From positions 1 through 48,934 of the forward strand of contig JBQDFP010000015.1 of NCBI GenBank assembly GCA_052085365.1: DNA of 48,934 nucleotides. Direction: 5' to 3'. The notes below the pieces were generated by a model, which ran no database searches, was not told where the DNA came from, and saw only the letters and a program-made list of their open reading frames with translations. Of the stretch, positions 34,036 to 43,250 are shown piece by piece. The position numbers were made by a program, and so were the translations under genes. The DNA comes from Canibacter sp052085365 (GTDB lineage: Bacteria > Actinomycetota > Actinomycetes > Actinomycetales > Microbacteriaceae). Numbering within the stretch: the stretch's first letter is position 1; each line of letters starts with the position of its first letter.

Positions 34036-35589
34036 CTAGCGCAGCGTTCCGAGCTGCGCCTCAACTGTCTCGAGAACACGACCTGTACGTATCAGGTGCT
34101 CAGCGGTTTCAAGTGTCGGACTCAAGAACGCATCAGTGTCTGGTCCCGGCACGTGTTCGCGAACTAAGGCGTGCAGCGCGTGGGTCACCGGTGAGGGGCT
34201 TCCGACCTGCTGCTGCGCCCGAAAGTCGAGCGCGCGCGTGCTTGCGAGCAGTTCGATTCCTAGCACACGGGTGAGCCCATCAATTGATTTCCGGAGTTTA
34301 CGAGCGGCGCTCCAGCCCATCGAAACGTGGTCTTCTTGCATCGCTGATGACGGTATTGAGTCGACGGACGCAGGAGCCGCGAGACGTTTGAGCTCGGAGA
34401 CGATTCCAGCGGCCGTGTACTGTGCGATCATGAGACCAGAATCAAGGCCTGGGTCTGCGGCAAGAAACGGTGGGAGTCCTTGATTGCGGGCGACATCGAG
34501 GAACCGATCGGTCCTGCGTTCAGAGATGCTGGCAACGTCAGCGACAGCGATCGCGAGAAAGTCGAGCACATAGCCGACAGGTGCGCCGTGAAAATTGCCG
34601 TTTGATTCCAGTCGACCGTCGTCAAGCACCACAGGGTTGTCGACTGCGGACCCAAGTTCAACGGTCGCAACGCTTGCTGCGTGTGCCGCGGTGTCCCTCG
34701 CGGCGCCGTGCACTTGGGGCGCGCACCGTAATGAATAGGCATCTTGGACGCGTGTGAACTCGCCCTCAGTTGCGCGTTGAATCATTGTTGATTCTTTGAG
34801 TACGGCAGCAATATTCGCGGCCGAAGCCGTCTGACCGGGATGCGGACGAAGCGCTTGCAGATCTGCGGCAAACACCGAATCGGTGCCGCGGAGAGCCTCC
34901 ACGCTTGCGGAAGCCACAATATCGGCCACGGTGAATAGTTTCGCAAGATCGTGTAACGCGAGACACAGCATGCCGAGCATCCCGTCTGTGCCGTTGATAA
35001 GCGCGAGGCCTTCTTTTTCGGTGAGCTCAACCGGTGTCAGACCGGCCTCGTGAAGCGCTTTGCTCGCGGGGGTTGCTGCGGCATCACCCACGTGCACATC
35101 CCCTTCGCCCATGAGCGCGAGTGCGCAGTGTGCCAGCGGTGCGAGATCGCCAGAACAACCAAGTGACCCATATTCGCGCACGATGGGAGAAATACCTGCG
35201 TTGAGCATGCCGAGGTAGGTTTCAACGGTTGAGAGTCTGACTCCGGTGTGGCCGGTTGCCAGTGTCTGAATGCGCAGAAGCATGAGCGCGCGCACGACTT
35301 CTCGTTCCACTTCGGGGCCCGTGCCTGCGGCGTGTGAACGAACGAGACTACGCTGTAGCTGTACTCGTTTTTCCGAAGGGATTTGTACTGTGGCCAGTGC
35401 ACCAAATCCAGTCGAGACGCCATAGTGTGGGCGGGTGTCGCGCGCCCGTTCGTCAATAATGTCGCGTGCTTGCTGAACACGCTGGCGCGCGGTGTCACTT
35501 AGCGTGACCGGGCGATCGTATCGCGCGACAGAAACAACATCTTCAATCGTTATCGGAGCACTGCCGAGAACAAGAACTTCAGTGGTCAT
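34036..35589 (-). CDS. hutH: Histidine ammonia-lyase
   Basis: First enzyme of histidine degradation, 517 residues, converting histidine to urocanate and ammonia. The MIO motif reads GSLGCSGDLAPLAH (141-154), with Cys-Ser-Gly in place of Ala-Ser-Gly, as I recall for Streptomyces HutH. Other motifs are intact: YGVSTGFGAL (Y56), NGTDGM, QDAYSLRCAPQVHG and QEDHVSMGWSAARK. Divergent from hutG; cotranscribed with the IclR gene. It contrasts directly with the MIO-less relative at 22.6 kb. Confidence 0.95.
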   Translation of the reverse strand: MTTEVLVLGSAPITIEDVVSVARYDRPVTLSDTARQRVQQARDIIDERARDTRPHYGVSTGFGALATVQIPSEKRVQLQRSLVRSHAAGTGPEVEREVVRALMLLRIQTLATGHTGVRLSTVETYLGMLNAGISPIVREYGSLGCSGDLAPLAHCALALMGEGDVHVGDAAATPASKALHEAGLTPVELTEKEGLALINGTDGMLGMLCLALHDLAKLFTVADIVASASVEALRGTDSVFAADLQALRPHPGQTASAANIAAVLKESTMIQRATEGEFTRVQDAYSLRCAPQVHGAARDTAAHAASVATVELGSAVDNPVVLDDGRLESNGNFHGAPVGYVLDFLAIAVADVASISERRTDRFLDVARNQGLPPFLAADPGLDSGLMIAQYTAAGIVSELKRLAAPASVDSIPSSAMQEDHVSMGWSAARKLRKSIDGLTRVLGIELLASTRALDFRAQQQVGSPSPVTHALHALVREHVPGPDTDAFLSPTLETAEHLIRTGRVLETVEAQLGTLR

Positions 35590-35636
35590 ACTCTCAATGA
35601 AACCTTAGATCGTCGAGCAACGTGGATCCCCCGCAC

Positions 35637-35659
35637 GGGATATGTCTGTAATCCCAGAC
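35637..35659. promoter_or_regulatory. Overlapping inverted repeats between hutH and hutG
   Basis: GGGAT-N9-ATCCC (35637-35655) overlaps GTCTG-N6-CAGAC (35644-35659) in the divergent region. A site for the adjacent IclR regulator is plausible. Confidence 0.4.
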
Positions 35660-35713
35660 TTGGTGTTGAGTGTATGCCTGTTCAAAAGTAACAATCAAGG
35701 TCACAATGAAGAT

Positions 35714-36646
35714 ATGAACACGCTTCCACATGATCCGATGTGGCCTCGCGCAGGAGCCTGGCCCGCATTCGAGGGCACCGCAGCCGAGAAATATGACGCA
35801 GTACTGGTGGGAGTTCCCACGCACAAAACGTCAATCTCTCGCACCAACGCGCAGGAGACACCGGCCGCAGTTCGAGAGGCGATCCGCCGATATTCTGACC
35901 ACTACCTGCCGCGGCAGCGGGCTGATGAGTACGCAACGCAAACCGGGCAGGTGCTCAGTGATTTTTTGAACCTCGCGGATGCCGGTGATCTAAATGACCC
36001 TGACGTACATGAGGATGACGCCATTCACGAGCTTGCACAGATCGCCGAACGATCGAAGCTAGTGCTTGCTCTGGGTGGTGACAATGCGCTCACGTACCCC
36101 GTTGCGTCCGCGGTGCTCGGGCGGTCGAGAGATACCGCTGGCATCATTACCCTTGACGCTCATCACGACCTGAGAGACGGGATCAGCAACGGGTCACCCA
36201 TCCGCAGACTCATCGACGCCGGGTTCCCTGGCGAACGGATTGTGCAGATCGGTATTCAAGACTTCACCAACTCACACGCATACCGTGAACGTGCGAATGA
36301 ATACGGCATTACCGTCATCTCACGCGACGAAGTTGAATCACGACCGCTCACTGAAATCACCGCACGAGCGCTCGAAATTGCTGGCCGTGCAGGCGGACCG
36401 ATTCACGTCGATGTTGATGTCGATGTGTGTGACCGGGCAGTTGCGCCGGGCTGCCCAGCGTCCGTTCCGGGTGGGATTTCTGCGTATCAACTACGTAAAC
36501 TCGTGAAACTACTTGCGAAAGGATTCCGGGTGCGTTCCTTCGACTTTGCTGAAGTCGACGCGACGGTTGATGCCCCTGATGGCCGCACTGTGAGACTCGT
36601 TGCGCTCAGTGTGCTGGAAGCACTCGCTGGTTTCGCATCACGTTAG
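35714..36646 (+). CDS. hutG: Formimidoylglutamase (arginase family)
   Basis: Metal-dependent hydrolase of 310 residues that completes histidine degradation by cleaving formimino-glutamate to glutamate and formamide. Manganese ligands appear in GGDN (121-124), DAHHDLR (148-154) and DVDVDVCD. The ATG at 35714 gives a typical N-terminus, while the longer frame to 35642 would run through the control region. CACAAT ends six bases before the ATG. Divergent from hutH. Confidence 0.9.
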   Translation: MNTLPHDPMWPRAGAWPAFEGTAAEKYDAVLVGVPTHKTSISRTNAQETPAAVREAIRRYSDHYLPRQRADEYATQTGQVLSDFLNLADAGDLNDPDVHEDDAIHELAQIAERSKLVLALGGDNALTYPVASAVLGRSRDTAGIITLDAHHDLRDGISNGSPIRRLIDAGFPGERIVQIGIQDFTNSHAYRERANEYGITVISRDEVESRPLTEITARALEIAGRAGGPIHVDVDVDVCDRAVAPGCPASVPGGISAYQLRKLVKLLAKGFRVRSFDFAEVDATVDAPDGRTVRLVALSVLEALAGFASR

Positions 36647-36776
36647 TGATAAGCGTCTGAGCGCTGAATACTGGGCACATGTACGGGAAAGTGCTGCCCT
36701 GACACGTTAAGATAGTTTGTCAGTTCATTTCGTGCTGCTTTTTTACTCCTGCATACCCCGAGGGGACCACACACTT

Positions 36777-38678
36777 ATGGCTCTTGCCACACGCGAAGAC
36801 CTCCGTAACGTTGCGATTGTTGCGCACGTTGACCACGGAAAAACCACACTCGTTGACGCCATGCTGCGTCAGACCAACAGCTTTGATGCCCACGCAGACG
36901 TGGACGATCGCGTGATGGACTCGAACGATCTCGAACGTGAAAAGGGCATCACGATTCTCGCGAAAAACACCGCAATCGCTTACGACGGTGAACACGCTTC
37001 GAACGGTCCAGTCACAATCAACGTTGTTGACACCCCCGGTCACGCAGACTTCGGCGGTGAAGTAGAACGTGCACTGTCGATGGTTGACGGCGTGGTGCTA
37101 CTCGTTGACGCGTCCGAAGGTCCACTGCCACAGACACGCTTCGTGCTGCGTAAAGCACTCGAGTCAAAACTTCCCGTAATTCTTGCTGTCAATAAGACAG
37201 ACCGTCCCGATGCGCGGATCGAAGCCGTTGAAAGCGAAGCCGGCGACCTGCTGCTCGGCCTCGCTTCAGACCTGTCAGAAGACCACCCTGACCTTGATGT
37301 TGACGCAGTGCTTGATGTGCCAACCGTGTACCTGTCGGGTCGCGCCGGTGCGGCAAGTAACACCCGTCCCGCCGACGGTTCACTGCCCGATAACGACACA
37401 CTCGAGCCGCTGTTTGAAGCGATCCTCGAGCATGTTCCTGCCCCGTCTTACGACGACGCAGCCCCGCTGCAGGCGCACGTCACGAACCTGGACTCGTCAC
37501 CATTCCTGGGGCGTATTGCCCTGCTGCGTGTGCACCACGGAGAAATCCACAAGGGTGAAACCGTCGCCTGGGTTCGAAAAGACGGCAGCGTGCAAAACGT
37601 TCGCATTACCGAACTCATGCTTACGAAAGCCCTAACCCGTTTCCCAGCCGATCAGGCTGGCCCGGGAGACATTGTTGCGATCGCGGGAATCGAAGACATC
37701 ACGATTGGCGAAACCATTGCCGATAAAGATGATGTGCGCCCGATGCCCGTCATCCACATTGATGAGCCAGCAATCTCTATGACGGTTGGCGCCAATACGT
37801 CGCCCCTCGTTGGAAAAGTAAAAGGTCACAAGCTGACCGCGCGCATGATTAAAGACCGTCTCGATCGTGAACTGGTCGGTAACGTTTCGCTGCGCATTCT
37901 CAACACCGAACGTCCCGACACGTGGGAAATTCAGGGGCGCGGCGAGTTAGCGCTCGCGATCCTTGTCGAAAACATGCGTCGTGAAGGCTTCGAACTCACG
38001 GTTGGTAAGCCACAGGTCGTGACTCGTGAAGTTGACGGTAAAGTTCACGAACCGTTCGAACACTTGACCGTTGATGCGCCCGAGGATCACCTGGGTGCAA
38101 TCACACAGCTGCTTGCCGCACGCAAGGGGCGCCTAGACGGTATGACGAACCACGGCACCGGGTGGGTGCGCATGGAGTTTATTGTGCCGTCACGCGGCCT
38201 CATCGGATTCCGTTCAGAGTTCATGACCATCACTCGCGGTACCGGTATCGCAAACGCGATCTCGCACGGTTACGGTCCGTGGGCTGGCCCCATTACGACG
38301 CGAAGCAACGGCTCGATTGTGGCTGACCGCTCAGGTGTAGCGACACCGTTTGCCATGATGAACTTGCAAGAGCGCATGACCTTCTTCGTGCAGCCCACCG
38401 AAGAGGTCTATGAAGGCATGGTTGTGGGTGAGAACTCGCGCTCTGAAGACATGGACGTGAACATCACCAAAGAAAAGAAGCTCACGAATATGCGATCGGC
38501 AAACGCTGACGTGTATGAAACGATGACACCGCCACGCCAACTCACACTTGAGGAATGCCTCGAATTTGCCCGAGAAGACGAGTGCGTTGAGGTGACTCCT
38601 GAAGCGGTTCGTATTCGTAAACTAGAGCTCGACTCAAACTCACGTGCGAAGCGTGCGAGCCGGCTGAAGAACCAGTAA
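36777..38678 (+). CDS. typA: Translational GTPase TypA/BipA
   Basis: Ribosome-associated GTPase of 633 residues with EF-G-like domains. G1 motif AHVDHGKTT is 16-24, with DREKGITI-type switch I (here LEREKGITI), DTPGHADFGGEVER and NKTDRPDAR. The C-terminal domain has the TypA-specific RGLIGFRSEFMT and NLQERMTFFVQPTEEVYEG segments. Start: ATG 36777 with GAGGGG upstream. Needed for stress and low-temperature ribosome assembly in other bacteria. Followed by a strong terminator. Confidence 0.96.
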   Translation: MALATREDLRNVAIVAHVDHGKTTLVDAMLRQTNSFDAHADVDDRVMDSNDLEREKGITILAKNTAIAYDGEHASNGPVTINVVDTPGHADFGGEVERALSMVDGVVLLVDASEGPLPQTRFVLRKALESKLPVILAVNKTDRPDARIEAVESEAGDLLLGLASDLSEDHPDLDVDAVLDVPTVYLSGRAGAASNTRPADGSLPDNDTLEPLFEAILEHVPAPSYDDAAPLQAHVTNLDSSPFLGRIALLRVHHGEIHKGETVAWVRKDGSVQNVRITELMLTKALTRFPADQAGPGDIVAIAGIEDITIGETIADKDDVRPMPVIHIDEPAISMTVGANTSPLVGKVKGHKLTARMIKDRLDRELVGNVSLRILNTERPDTWEIQGRGELALAILVENMRREGFELTVGKPQVVTREVDGKVHEPFEHLTVDAPEDHLGAITQLLAARKGRLDGMTNHGTGWVRMEFIVPSRGLIGFRSEFMTITRGTGIANAISHGYGPWAGPITTRSNGSIVADRSGVATPFAMMNLQERMTFFVQPTEEVYEGMVVGENSRSEDMDVNITKEKKLTNMRSANADVYETMTPPRQLTLEECLEFAREDECVEVTPEAVRIRKLELDSNSRAKRASRLKNQ

Positions 38679-38708
38679 GGACCGTCGCCAAAGTTCGATC
38701 TCTGTTTA

Positions 38709-38747
38709 TGAGCGCGGTGTGACATCACAGTCACGCCGCGCTCATTT
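38709..38747 (+). terminator. Terminator after typA
   Basis: A 15-bp stem with one G-T pair, TGAGCGCGGTGTGAC (38709-38723) with GTCACGCCGCGCTCA (38730-38744), followed by TTT. It lies 30 bp after the typA stop. Confidence 0.8.
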
Positions 38748-38753
38748 CGTCGG

Positions 38754-38759
38754 TAGGCT
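38754..38759 (+). promoter_or_regulatory. -10 box for leaderless argF
   Basis: TAGGCT lies between the typA terminator and argF, seven bases before the ATG at 38767. Confidence 0.55.
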
Positions 38760-38766
38760 TACCACT

Positions 38767-39687
38767 ATGAAACATTTTCTTCGCGATGACGATCTCACCC
38801 CGAGCGAACAGGCCGAGGTGCTTGACCTTGCTGCACAATTGAAAGCCGATCGATTCGCGAAGCGACCGCTTGCAGGCCCAAAAACTGCGGTGGTCATCTT
38901 CGATAAAACCTCGACACGCACACGAGTGAGTTTCGCGACGGGAATCACCGATCTCGGTGGTGCACCCCTCATCATCAACCCGGGAGAGTCGCAGCTTGGC
39001 GCCAAAGAATCTGTTGCTGACTCGTCACGTTTGTTTAGTCGAATGACCGAACTCATTGTCTGGCGGACGTACGCGCACGCCGACATTGAAGAAATGGCAA
39101 AGTATGCGAACGTCCCCGTGATTAACTCGCTCACTGACGACTTTCACCCCTGCCAGATTCTTGCCGACCTGCAAACAATTCGTGAGCACAAGGGTGACCT
39201 CGCAGGACTTACCGCCGCATATGTTGGTGATGCAGCAAACAATATGGGGCATTCGTATGTGCTTGGTTTTGCCACCGCCGGAATCAACCTGCGAATTGGA
39301 GCCCCCGAAGGGTTCCACCCGCGCGAAGACGTGATCGCTGACGGTAAACGCATCGCGGCTGAAACCGGTGGCAGTGTAGAAATATTTACTGACCCAATTG
39401 CGGCGGTCACGGACGCAGACATCGTGATTACCGATACCTGGGTGTCAATGGGGCAAGAAAACGAAAAAGCTGCTCGGATCGAAACCTTCGGTGCGTACCG
39501 TGTCACTGCTGAACTTATGCAACATGCGCACCCTGACGCTAAGTTCATGCACTGCCTGCCCGCATACCGTGAGTATGAGGTTGCACCAGAAGTCATTGAC
39601 GGCCCGCAGTCAATCGTGTGGGACGAAGCCGAAAACCGGCTTCACGCGCAGAAAGCCTTGATGGCGTATCTGCTTGAACACGCGTAA
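38767..39687 (+). CDS. argF: Ornithine carbamoyltransferase
   Basis: Arginine biosynthesis enzyme of 306 residues making citrulline from ornithine and carbamoyl phosphate. Carbamoyl phosphate motif STRTR is 49-53, with the HPCQILADL segment and the ornithine-binding HCLPA near residue 260. The frame reaches 38719 through the terminator, so the ATG at 38767 is right. A TAGGCT box seven bases upstream suggests leaderless translation. argH follows by 48 bp. No argG or argR lies between, unlike the usual order. Confidence 0.95.
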   Translation: MKHFLRDDDLTPSEQAEVLDLAAQLKADRFAKRPLAGPKTAVVIFDKTSTRTRVSFATGITDLGGAPLIINPGESQLGAKESVADSSRLFSRMTELIVWRTYAHADIEEMAKYANVPVINSLTDDFHPCQILADLQTIREHKGDLAGLTAAYVGDAANNMGHSYVLGFATAGINLRIGAPEGFHPREDVIADGKRIAAETGGSVEIFTDPIAAVTDADIVITDTWVSMGQENEKAARIETFGAYRVTAELMQHAHPDAKFMHCLPAYREYEVAPEVIDGPQSIVWDEAENRLHAQKALMAYLLEHA

Positions 39688-39735
39688 TACTTTTCACGGC
39701 CAGAACGGCCACTGACCACATGTCGAGAGGACCAC

Positions 39736-41187
39736 ATGTCAGACACGACGCAGCATCCAGAATCAACGAGTCGAGCTGGCGAAGCCGGCGCACTTTGGGG
39801 TGGCCGGTTCGCGAGCGGCCCATCACCAGAACTGCAAAAAATTAGTAAATCAACTGATTTTGACTGGGTGCTTGCGCCGTATGACATTCGTGGGTCACAA
39901 GCGCACGCGGTCGCGCTGAACGCAGCAAACTATCTCTCCGATGAAGAGCTGCAGCGTATGCATGCGTCCCTCGATGAGCTGGCAGATCGTGTCGCAAGCG
40001 GTGCCTTTGTGCCAGCCGAGGACGATGAAGATGTCCACTCCGCCCTCGAACGTGGGCTCACCGAGATCGCGGGGAAGGAGCTCGGCGGGAAGCTGCGTGC
40101 CGGGCGTAGCCGTAATGACCAGATTGCCACCCTTGTGCGGATGTTCCTTCTCGATCATGCACAGATCATCACTGATCAGTTAGTGGATCTGGTTGACGCG
40201 ATCCACTCCCAGTCCAGTGAGCACGCTGACGCAATTCTGCCGGGTCGCACCCACCTGCAGCATGCGCAGCCCGTGTTACTTGCACACCAGTTGGCGGCGC
40301 ACGCATGGCCGATTGTTCGCTCACTTGAACGCATGAGCCAGTGGGCTGAACGTGCTCGCCGCTCACCCTATGGGGGCGGCGCGCTTGCAGGGTCCTCACT
40401 CGGCCTTGACCCGAAACTCGTGGCCACCGAGCTCGGCATGGGTGAACCGCTCGAAAACTCGATCGACGGCACCGCTGCACGGGATGTGGTGGCCGAGTTC
40501 TCCTTTATTCTGGCGCAAGTGGGCATCGACCTGTCTCGCCTGTCTGAAGAGATTATTTTGTGGAACACCAAAGAGTTCGGCTTCGTCACACTGCATGATG
40601 GCTACTCGACCGGTTCGTCGATTATGCCGCAGAAAAAGAACCCTGATATTGCAGAGCTCGCTCGCGGTAAATCTGGTCGCCTCATCGGTAACCTCACCGG
40701 GCTTTTAGCGACGTTGAAAGCAATGCCGCTGGCGTACAACCGCGACCTGCAAGAAGATAAAGAACCGGTGTTTGACTCAATCGCACAGCTTGAGATGCTG
40801 TTGCCGGCTTTCACCGGGATGGTAGCCACGCTCACGTTCCACACCGATCGGATGGCCGAGCTCGCGCCGCAGGGGTTCTCGCTTGCGACGGATGTTGCCG
40901 AGTGGCTCGTGAAGCAGGGGGTTATTTTCCGGGATGCGCACGAAATTTCGGGTGAACTCGTCGCGTACTGTGAAGCGCGTGGACTAGAACTTGATGAACC
41001 GAGCGACGAGGAACTGTTGAGTGTTTCAGAACATCTGAAACCTGGAGTCCGCGAAGTGCTCACCATTAGTGGATCAGTAAATAGCCGAGTGGGTGTTGGC
41101 GGGACCGCGAAGGTCCGGGTGCAGGAGCAACTGGATTCGCTCGCTGCGTTAGTTTCTGAACATCGAAATCGCAACCAGAAGAGTTAG
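39736..41187 (+). CDS. argH: Argininosuccinate lyase
   Basis: Cytosolic enzyme of 483 residues splitting argininosuccinate to arginine and fumarate. The fumarase/aspartase signature GSSIMPQKKNP is about 294-304, with GRSRNDQIAT and GRTHLQHAQP as further active-site segments. GAGAGGAC precedes the ATG. Probably an operon with argF. Confidence 0.96.
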   Translation: MSDTTQHPESTSRAGEAGALWGGRFASGPSPELQKISKSTDFDWVLAPYDIRGSQAHAVALNAANYLSDEELQRMHASLDELADRVASGAFVPAEDDEDVHSALERGLTEIAGKELGGKLRAGRSRNDQIATLVRMFLLDHAQIITDQLVDLVDAIHSQSSEHADAILPGRTHLQHAQPVLLAHQLAAHAWPIVRSLERMSQWAERARRSPYGGGALAGSSLGLDPKLVATELGMGEPLENSIDGTAARDVVAEFSFILAQVGIDLSRLSEEIILWNTKEFGFVTLHDGYSTGSSIMPQKKNPDIAELARGKSGRLIGNLTGLLATLKAMPLAYNRDLQEDKEPVFDSIAQLEMLLPAFTGMVATLTFHTDRMAELAPQGFSLATDVAEWLVKQGVIFRDAHEISGELVAYCEARGLELDEPSDEELLSVSEHLKPGVREVLTISGSVNSRVGVGGTAKVRVQEQLDSLAALVSEHRNRNQKS

Positions 41188-41244
41188 GGATGAGGTTCCC
41201 GGGAATAAGTTTGCGGCTCCTGCGTTGAAGTATATGCAAGTGAA

Positions 41245-41268
41245 TATAATTCGAACATTTTAAAGGAG
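41245..41268 (+). promoter_or_regulatory. -10 box and ribosome binding site of the LLM operon
   Basis: A consensus TATAAT (41245-41250) and AAGGAG (41263-41268, five bases before the ATG at 41274). A TTGAAG lies 14 bp before the -10 box, a short spacer. Confidence 0.55.
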
Positions 41269-41273
41269 TTGAG

Positions 41274-42473
41274 ATGCAGTTCGGCATCATGTCGGTCAGC
41301 GACGTAACCCGGAACCCTGTCACAGGTGACACCCCGAGCGAAGCGGAGCGGATTCAAGCTGCTATCGCGATCGCAAAAAAGACCGAAGAGGTCGGTCTGG
41401 ACGTGTTTGCCATTGGTGAGCACCACAACCCGCCCTTTTTCTCGTCCTCACCCACGACGCTCTTGGCAGCAATTGCGGGGCAGACTGAGAAACTCATCCT
41501 GAGCACCTCGACCACCCTTATCACGACAAACGACCCGGTACGCATCGCCGAAGAGTATGCGATGCTGCAGCATGTATCCGGTGGCCGTATGGATCTTATG
41601 CTGGGACGCGGTAACACGGCGCCGGTCTACCCCTGGTTCGGTCAAGATATTCGACAGGGTCTGCCGCTCGCACTCGAAAACTACAACCTGCTGCACAAAC
41701 TCTGGCGCGAAGACATTGTGGATTGGGAAGGCAAGTTCCGGTCATCACTACGCGGCTTCACCTCGACCCCGAGACCCCTGGATGATGTGCCACCGTTCGT
41801 CTGGCACGGGTCGATCCGCACCCCAGAGATCGCCGAGCAGGCCGCGTTCTACGGCAACGGCTTCTTCGCAAACCACATTTTCTGGCCCACCAATCACTTC
41901 CAGCGCCTGATCGAGTTTTACCGTGAACGCTTCGAACACTACGGTCACGGCACGAAGAAACAAGCAATTGTCGGACTCGGTGGACAAGCATTCATCGCCC
42001 AAAAATCACAAGACGCGTTTGAACAGTTCCGCCCGTACTTCAACAAAGCCCCGGTCTACGGTAACGGTCCCAGTCTGGAACAGTTCAGCGAAGCCACGCC
42101 GCTCGCAGTTGGGTCAGTCCAACAAGTTATCGACAAAGTGCTGGGATACCACGACTCATTCGGTGACTACCAGCGTCAACTATTCCTACAAGATCACGCA
42201 GGACTGCCACTCGAAATCGTGCTCGAACAAATCGAACTCTTGGGCACCGAAGTCATCCCCGTGGTTCGTAAAGAACTCGAATCACGCCGTGACCCTGAAA
42301 CAGCCGACGCACCAACCCACCAAGGTCTCGTGCAGGCAAAATACGGTGACCAGGCACCGCGTCAGCCGCGACCGCAAGCAAACCGTGGTGACAACGTGAC
42401 CGGCGGATCCCCATACCTAGACACCGATGAACTGCGTCGCCAGAAGAAGCTTGAGGAGGAATCAGATGACTGA
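41274..42473 (+). CDS. Luciferase-like flavin monooxygenase, CE1758 type
   Basis: FMN-dependent monooxygenase of 399 residues with the luciferase-like TIM barrel (FGIMSVSDVTRNP at the N-terminus, GEHHNPPFFSSSP, VSGGRMDLMLGRGN). It overlaps an FMN reductase gene by eight bases, the arrangement of the CE1758/CE1759 two-component pairs of Actinobacteria. The C-terminal 60 residues are polar. Substrate unknown. Confidence 0.88.
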   Translation: MQFGIMSVSDVTRNPVTGDTPSEAERIQAAIAIAKKTEEVGLDVFAIGEHHNPPFFSSSPTTLLAAIAGQTEKLILSTSTTLITTNDPVRIAEEYAMLQHVSGGRMDLMLGRGNTAPVYPWFGQDIRQGLPLALENYNLLHKLWREDIVDWEGKFRSSLRGFTSTPRPLDDVPPFVWHGSIRTPEIAEQAAFYGNGFFANHIFWPTNHFQRLIEFYRERFEHYGHGTKKQAIVGLGGQAFIAQKSQDAFEQFRPYFNKAPVYGNGPSLEQFSEATPLAVGSVQQVIDKVLGYHDSFGDYQRQLFLQDHAGLPLEIVLEQIELLGTEVIPVVRKELESRRDPETADAPTHQGLVQAKYGDQAPRQPRPQANRGDNVTGGSPYLDTDELRRQKKLEEESDD

Positions 42474-43140
42474 CAACCCTGAGAAACAACTTGTTGTCGT
42501 TCACGCCGGCACCAGCGAATCAGCGTCAACAAAACTGTTAGCCGACCGACTTGCAGATAGCTCGGCGAAGCAGTTCGCCGAAGACGGTATTGACCTCAAG
42601 ATCACTGTTGTGTCGGTGAAAGAGCTGAGCGAAGAAATTGCGACCGCTATGGTCTCTGGTATTCACGGGGAGCGGCTACAATCAGCCACCCAGGCACTTC
42701 TTCAAGCAGACGGCGTTATTGCTGCGACTCCAATCTATAAGGCCGAAGCGAGTGGACTGTTCAGTTCGTTCTTCCACGTACTGGACCGCGACCTGATGAT
42801 CGCGAAACCTGTGTTGCTGGCCGCAACTGCTGGTAGCAGTCGACATTCTCTCGTGGTTGACCACCAGATCCGCGCCCTGTTTGCCTACATGCGCAGCCTC
42901 ACAGCCCCCACTTCGGTGTTTGCTGCTCCCGAAGATTGGAACGAAAAAGCACTCGACCAGCGGGTGGATCGCGCTGCAAAAGAACTCAAAGTGCTGATCG
43001 AATTAAATTTCTTTGAAAAAATTCAGGGCGACACGTTTTCCGCATATCAGCGCGACTTCGGGGGTGTGGGCGGTACGAACACCGACATTGACTTTGAATC
43101 CGACCTGATGCGTCTGGCAACCGGTGGAAGCATGATCTGA
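42466..43140 (+). CDS. NADPH-dependent FMN reductase, CE1759 type
   Basis: Flavodoxin-fold reductase of 224 residues supplying reduced FMN to the monooxygenase. The FMN phosphate loop follows strand one (VVVHAGTSESASTKLLADRL), and ATPIYKAEASGLFSSFF is the flavin-ring segment. The frame starts upstream at 42427, but GAGGA fits the ATG at 42466. A strong terminator follows. Confidence 0.87.
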   Translation: MTDNPEKQLVVVHAGTSESASTKLLADRLADSSAKQFAEDGIDLKITVVSVKELSEEIATAMVSGIHGERLQSATQALLQADGVIAATPIYKAEASGLFSSFFHVLDRDLMIAKPVLLAATAGSSRHSLVVDHQIRALFAYMRSLTAPTSVFAAPEDWNEKALDQRVDRAAKELKVLIELNFFEKIQGDTFSAYQRDFGGVGGTNTDIDFESDLMRLATGGSMI

Positions 43141-43164
43141 TCTTCATGTAAACTCCTCAATTAG

Positions 43165-43204
43165 CGAGTGCGCCTCGTCGGGGGGTGAGGCGCACTCGTT
43201 TCTT
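43165..43204 (+). terminator. Terminator after the FMN reductase
   Basis: CGAGTGCGCCTC and GAGGCGCACTCG form a perfect 12-bp stem (43165-43198), followed by TTTCTT. Confidence 0.88.
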
Positions 43205-43237
43205 ATTGCTAAATGTGCCGGTACACAGTTTTGCTTG

Positions 43238-43243
43238 TACGAT
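43238..43243 (+). promoter_or_regulatory. -10 box for leaderless tyrS
   Basis: TACGAT ends seven bases before the GTG at 43251. It places the tyrS start well past the terminator, within which the longest frame begins. Confidence 0.55.
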
Positions 43244-43250
43244 TAAGCTC

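Noticed and set aside
35146..35169. HutH with Cys-Ser-Gly rather than Ala-Ser-Gly as a defective MIO site
   Set aside because: As I recall, actinobacterial HutH proteins use Cys-Ser-Gly, and the Ser-Gly needed for cyclisation is present, so this is normal.
43185..43250. N-terminal extension of tyrosyl-tRNA synthetase
   Set aside because: It would begin inside the terminator hairpin of the previous operon, and the GTG at 43251 has a good leaderless promoter.
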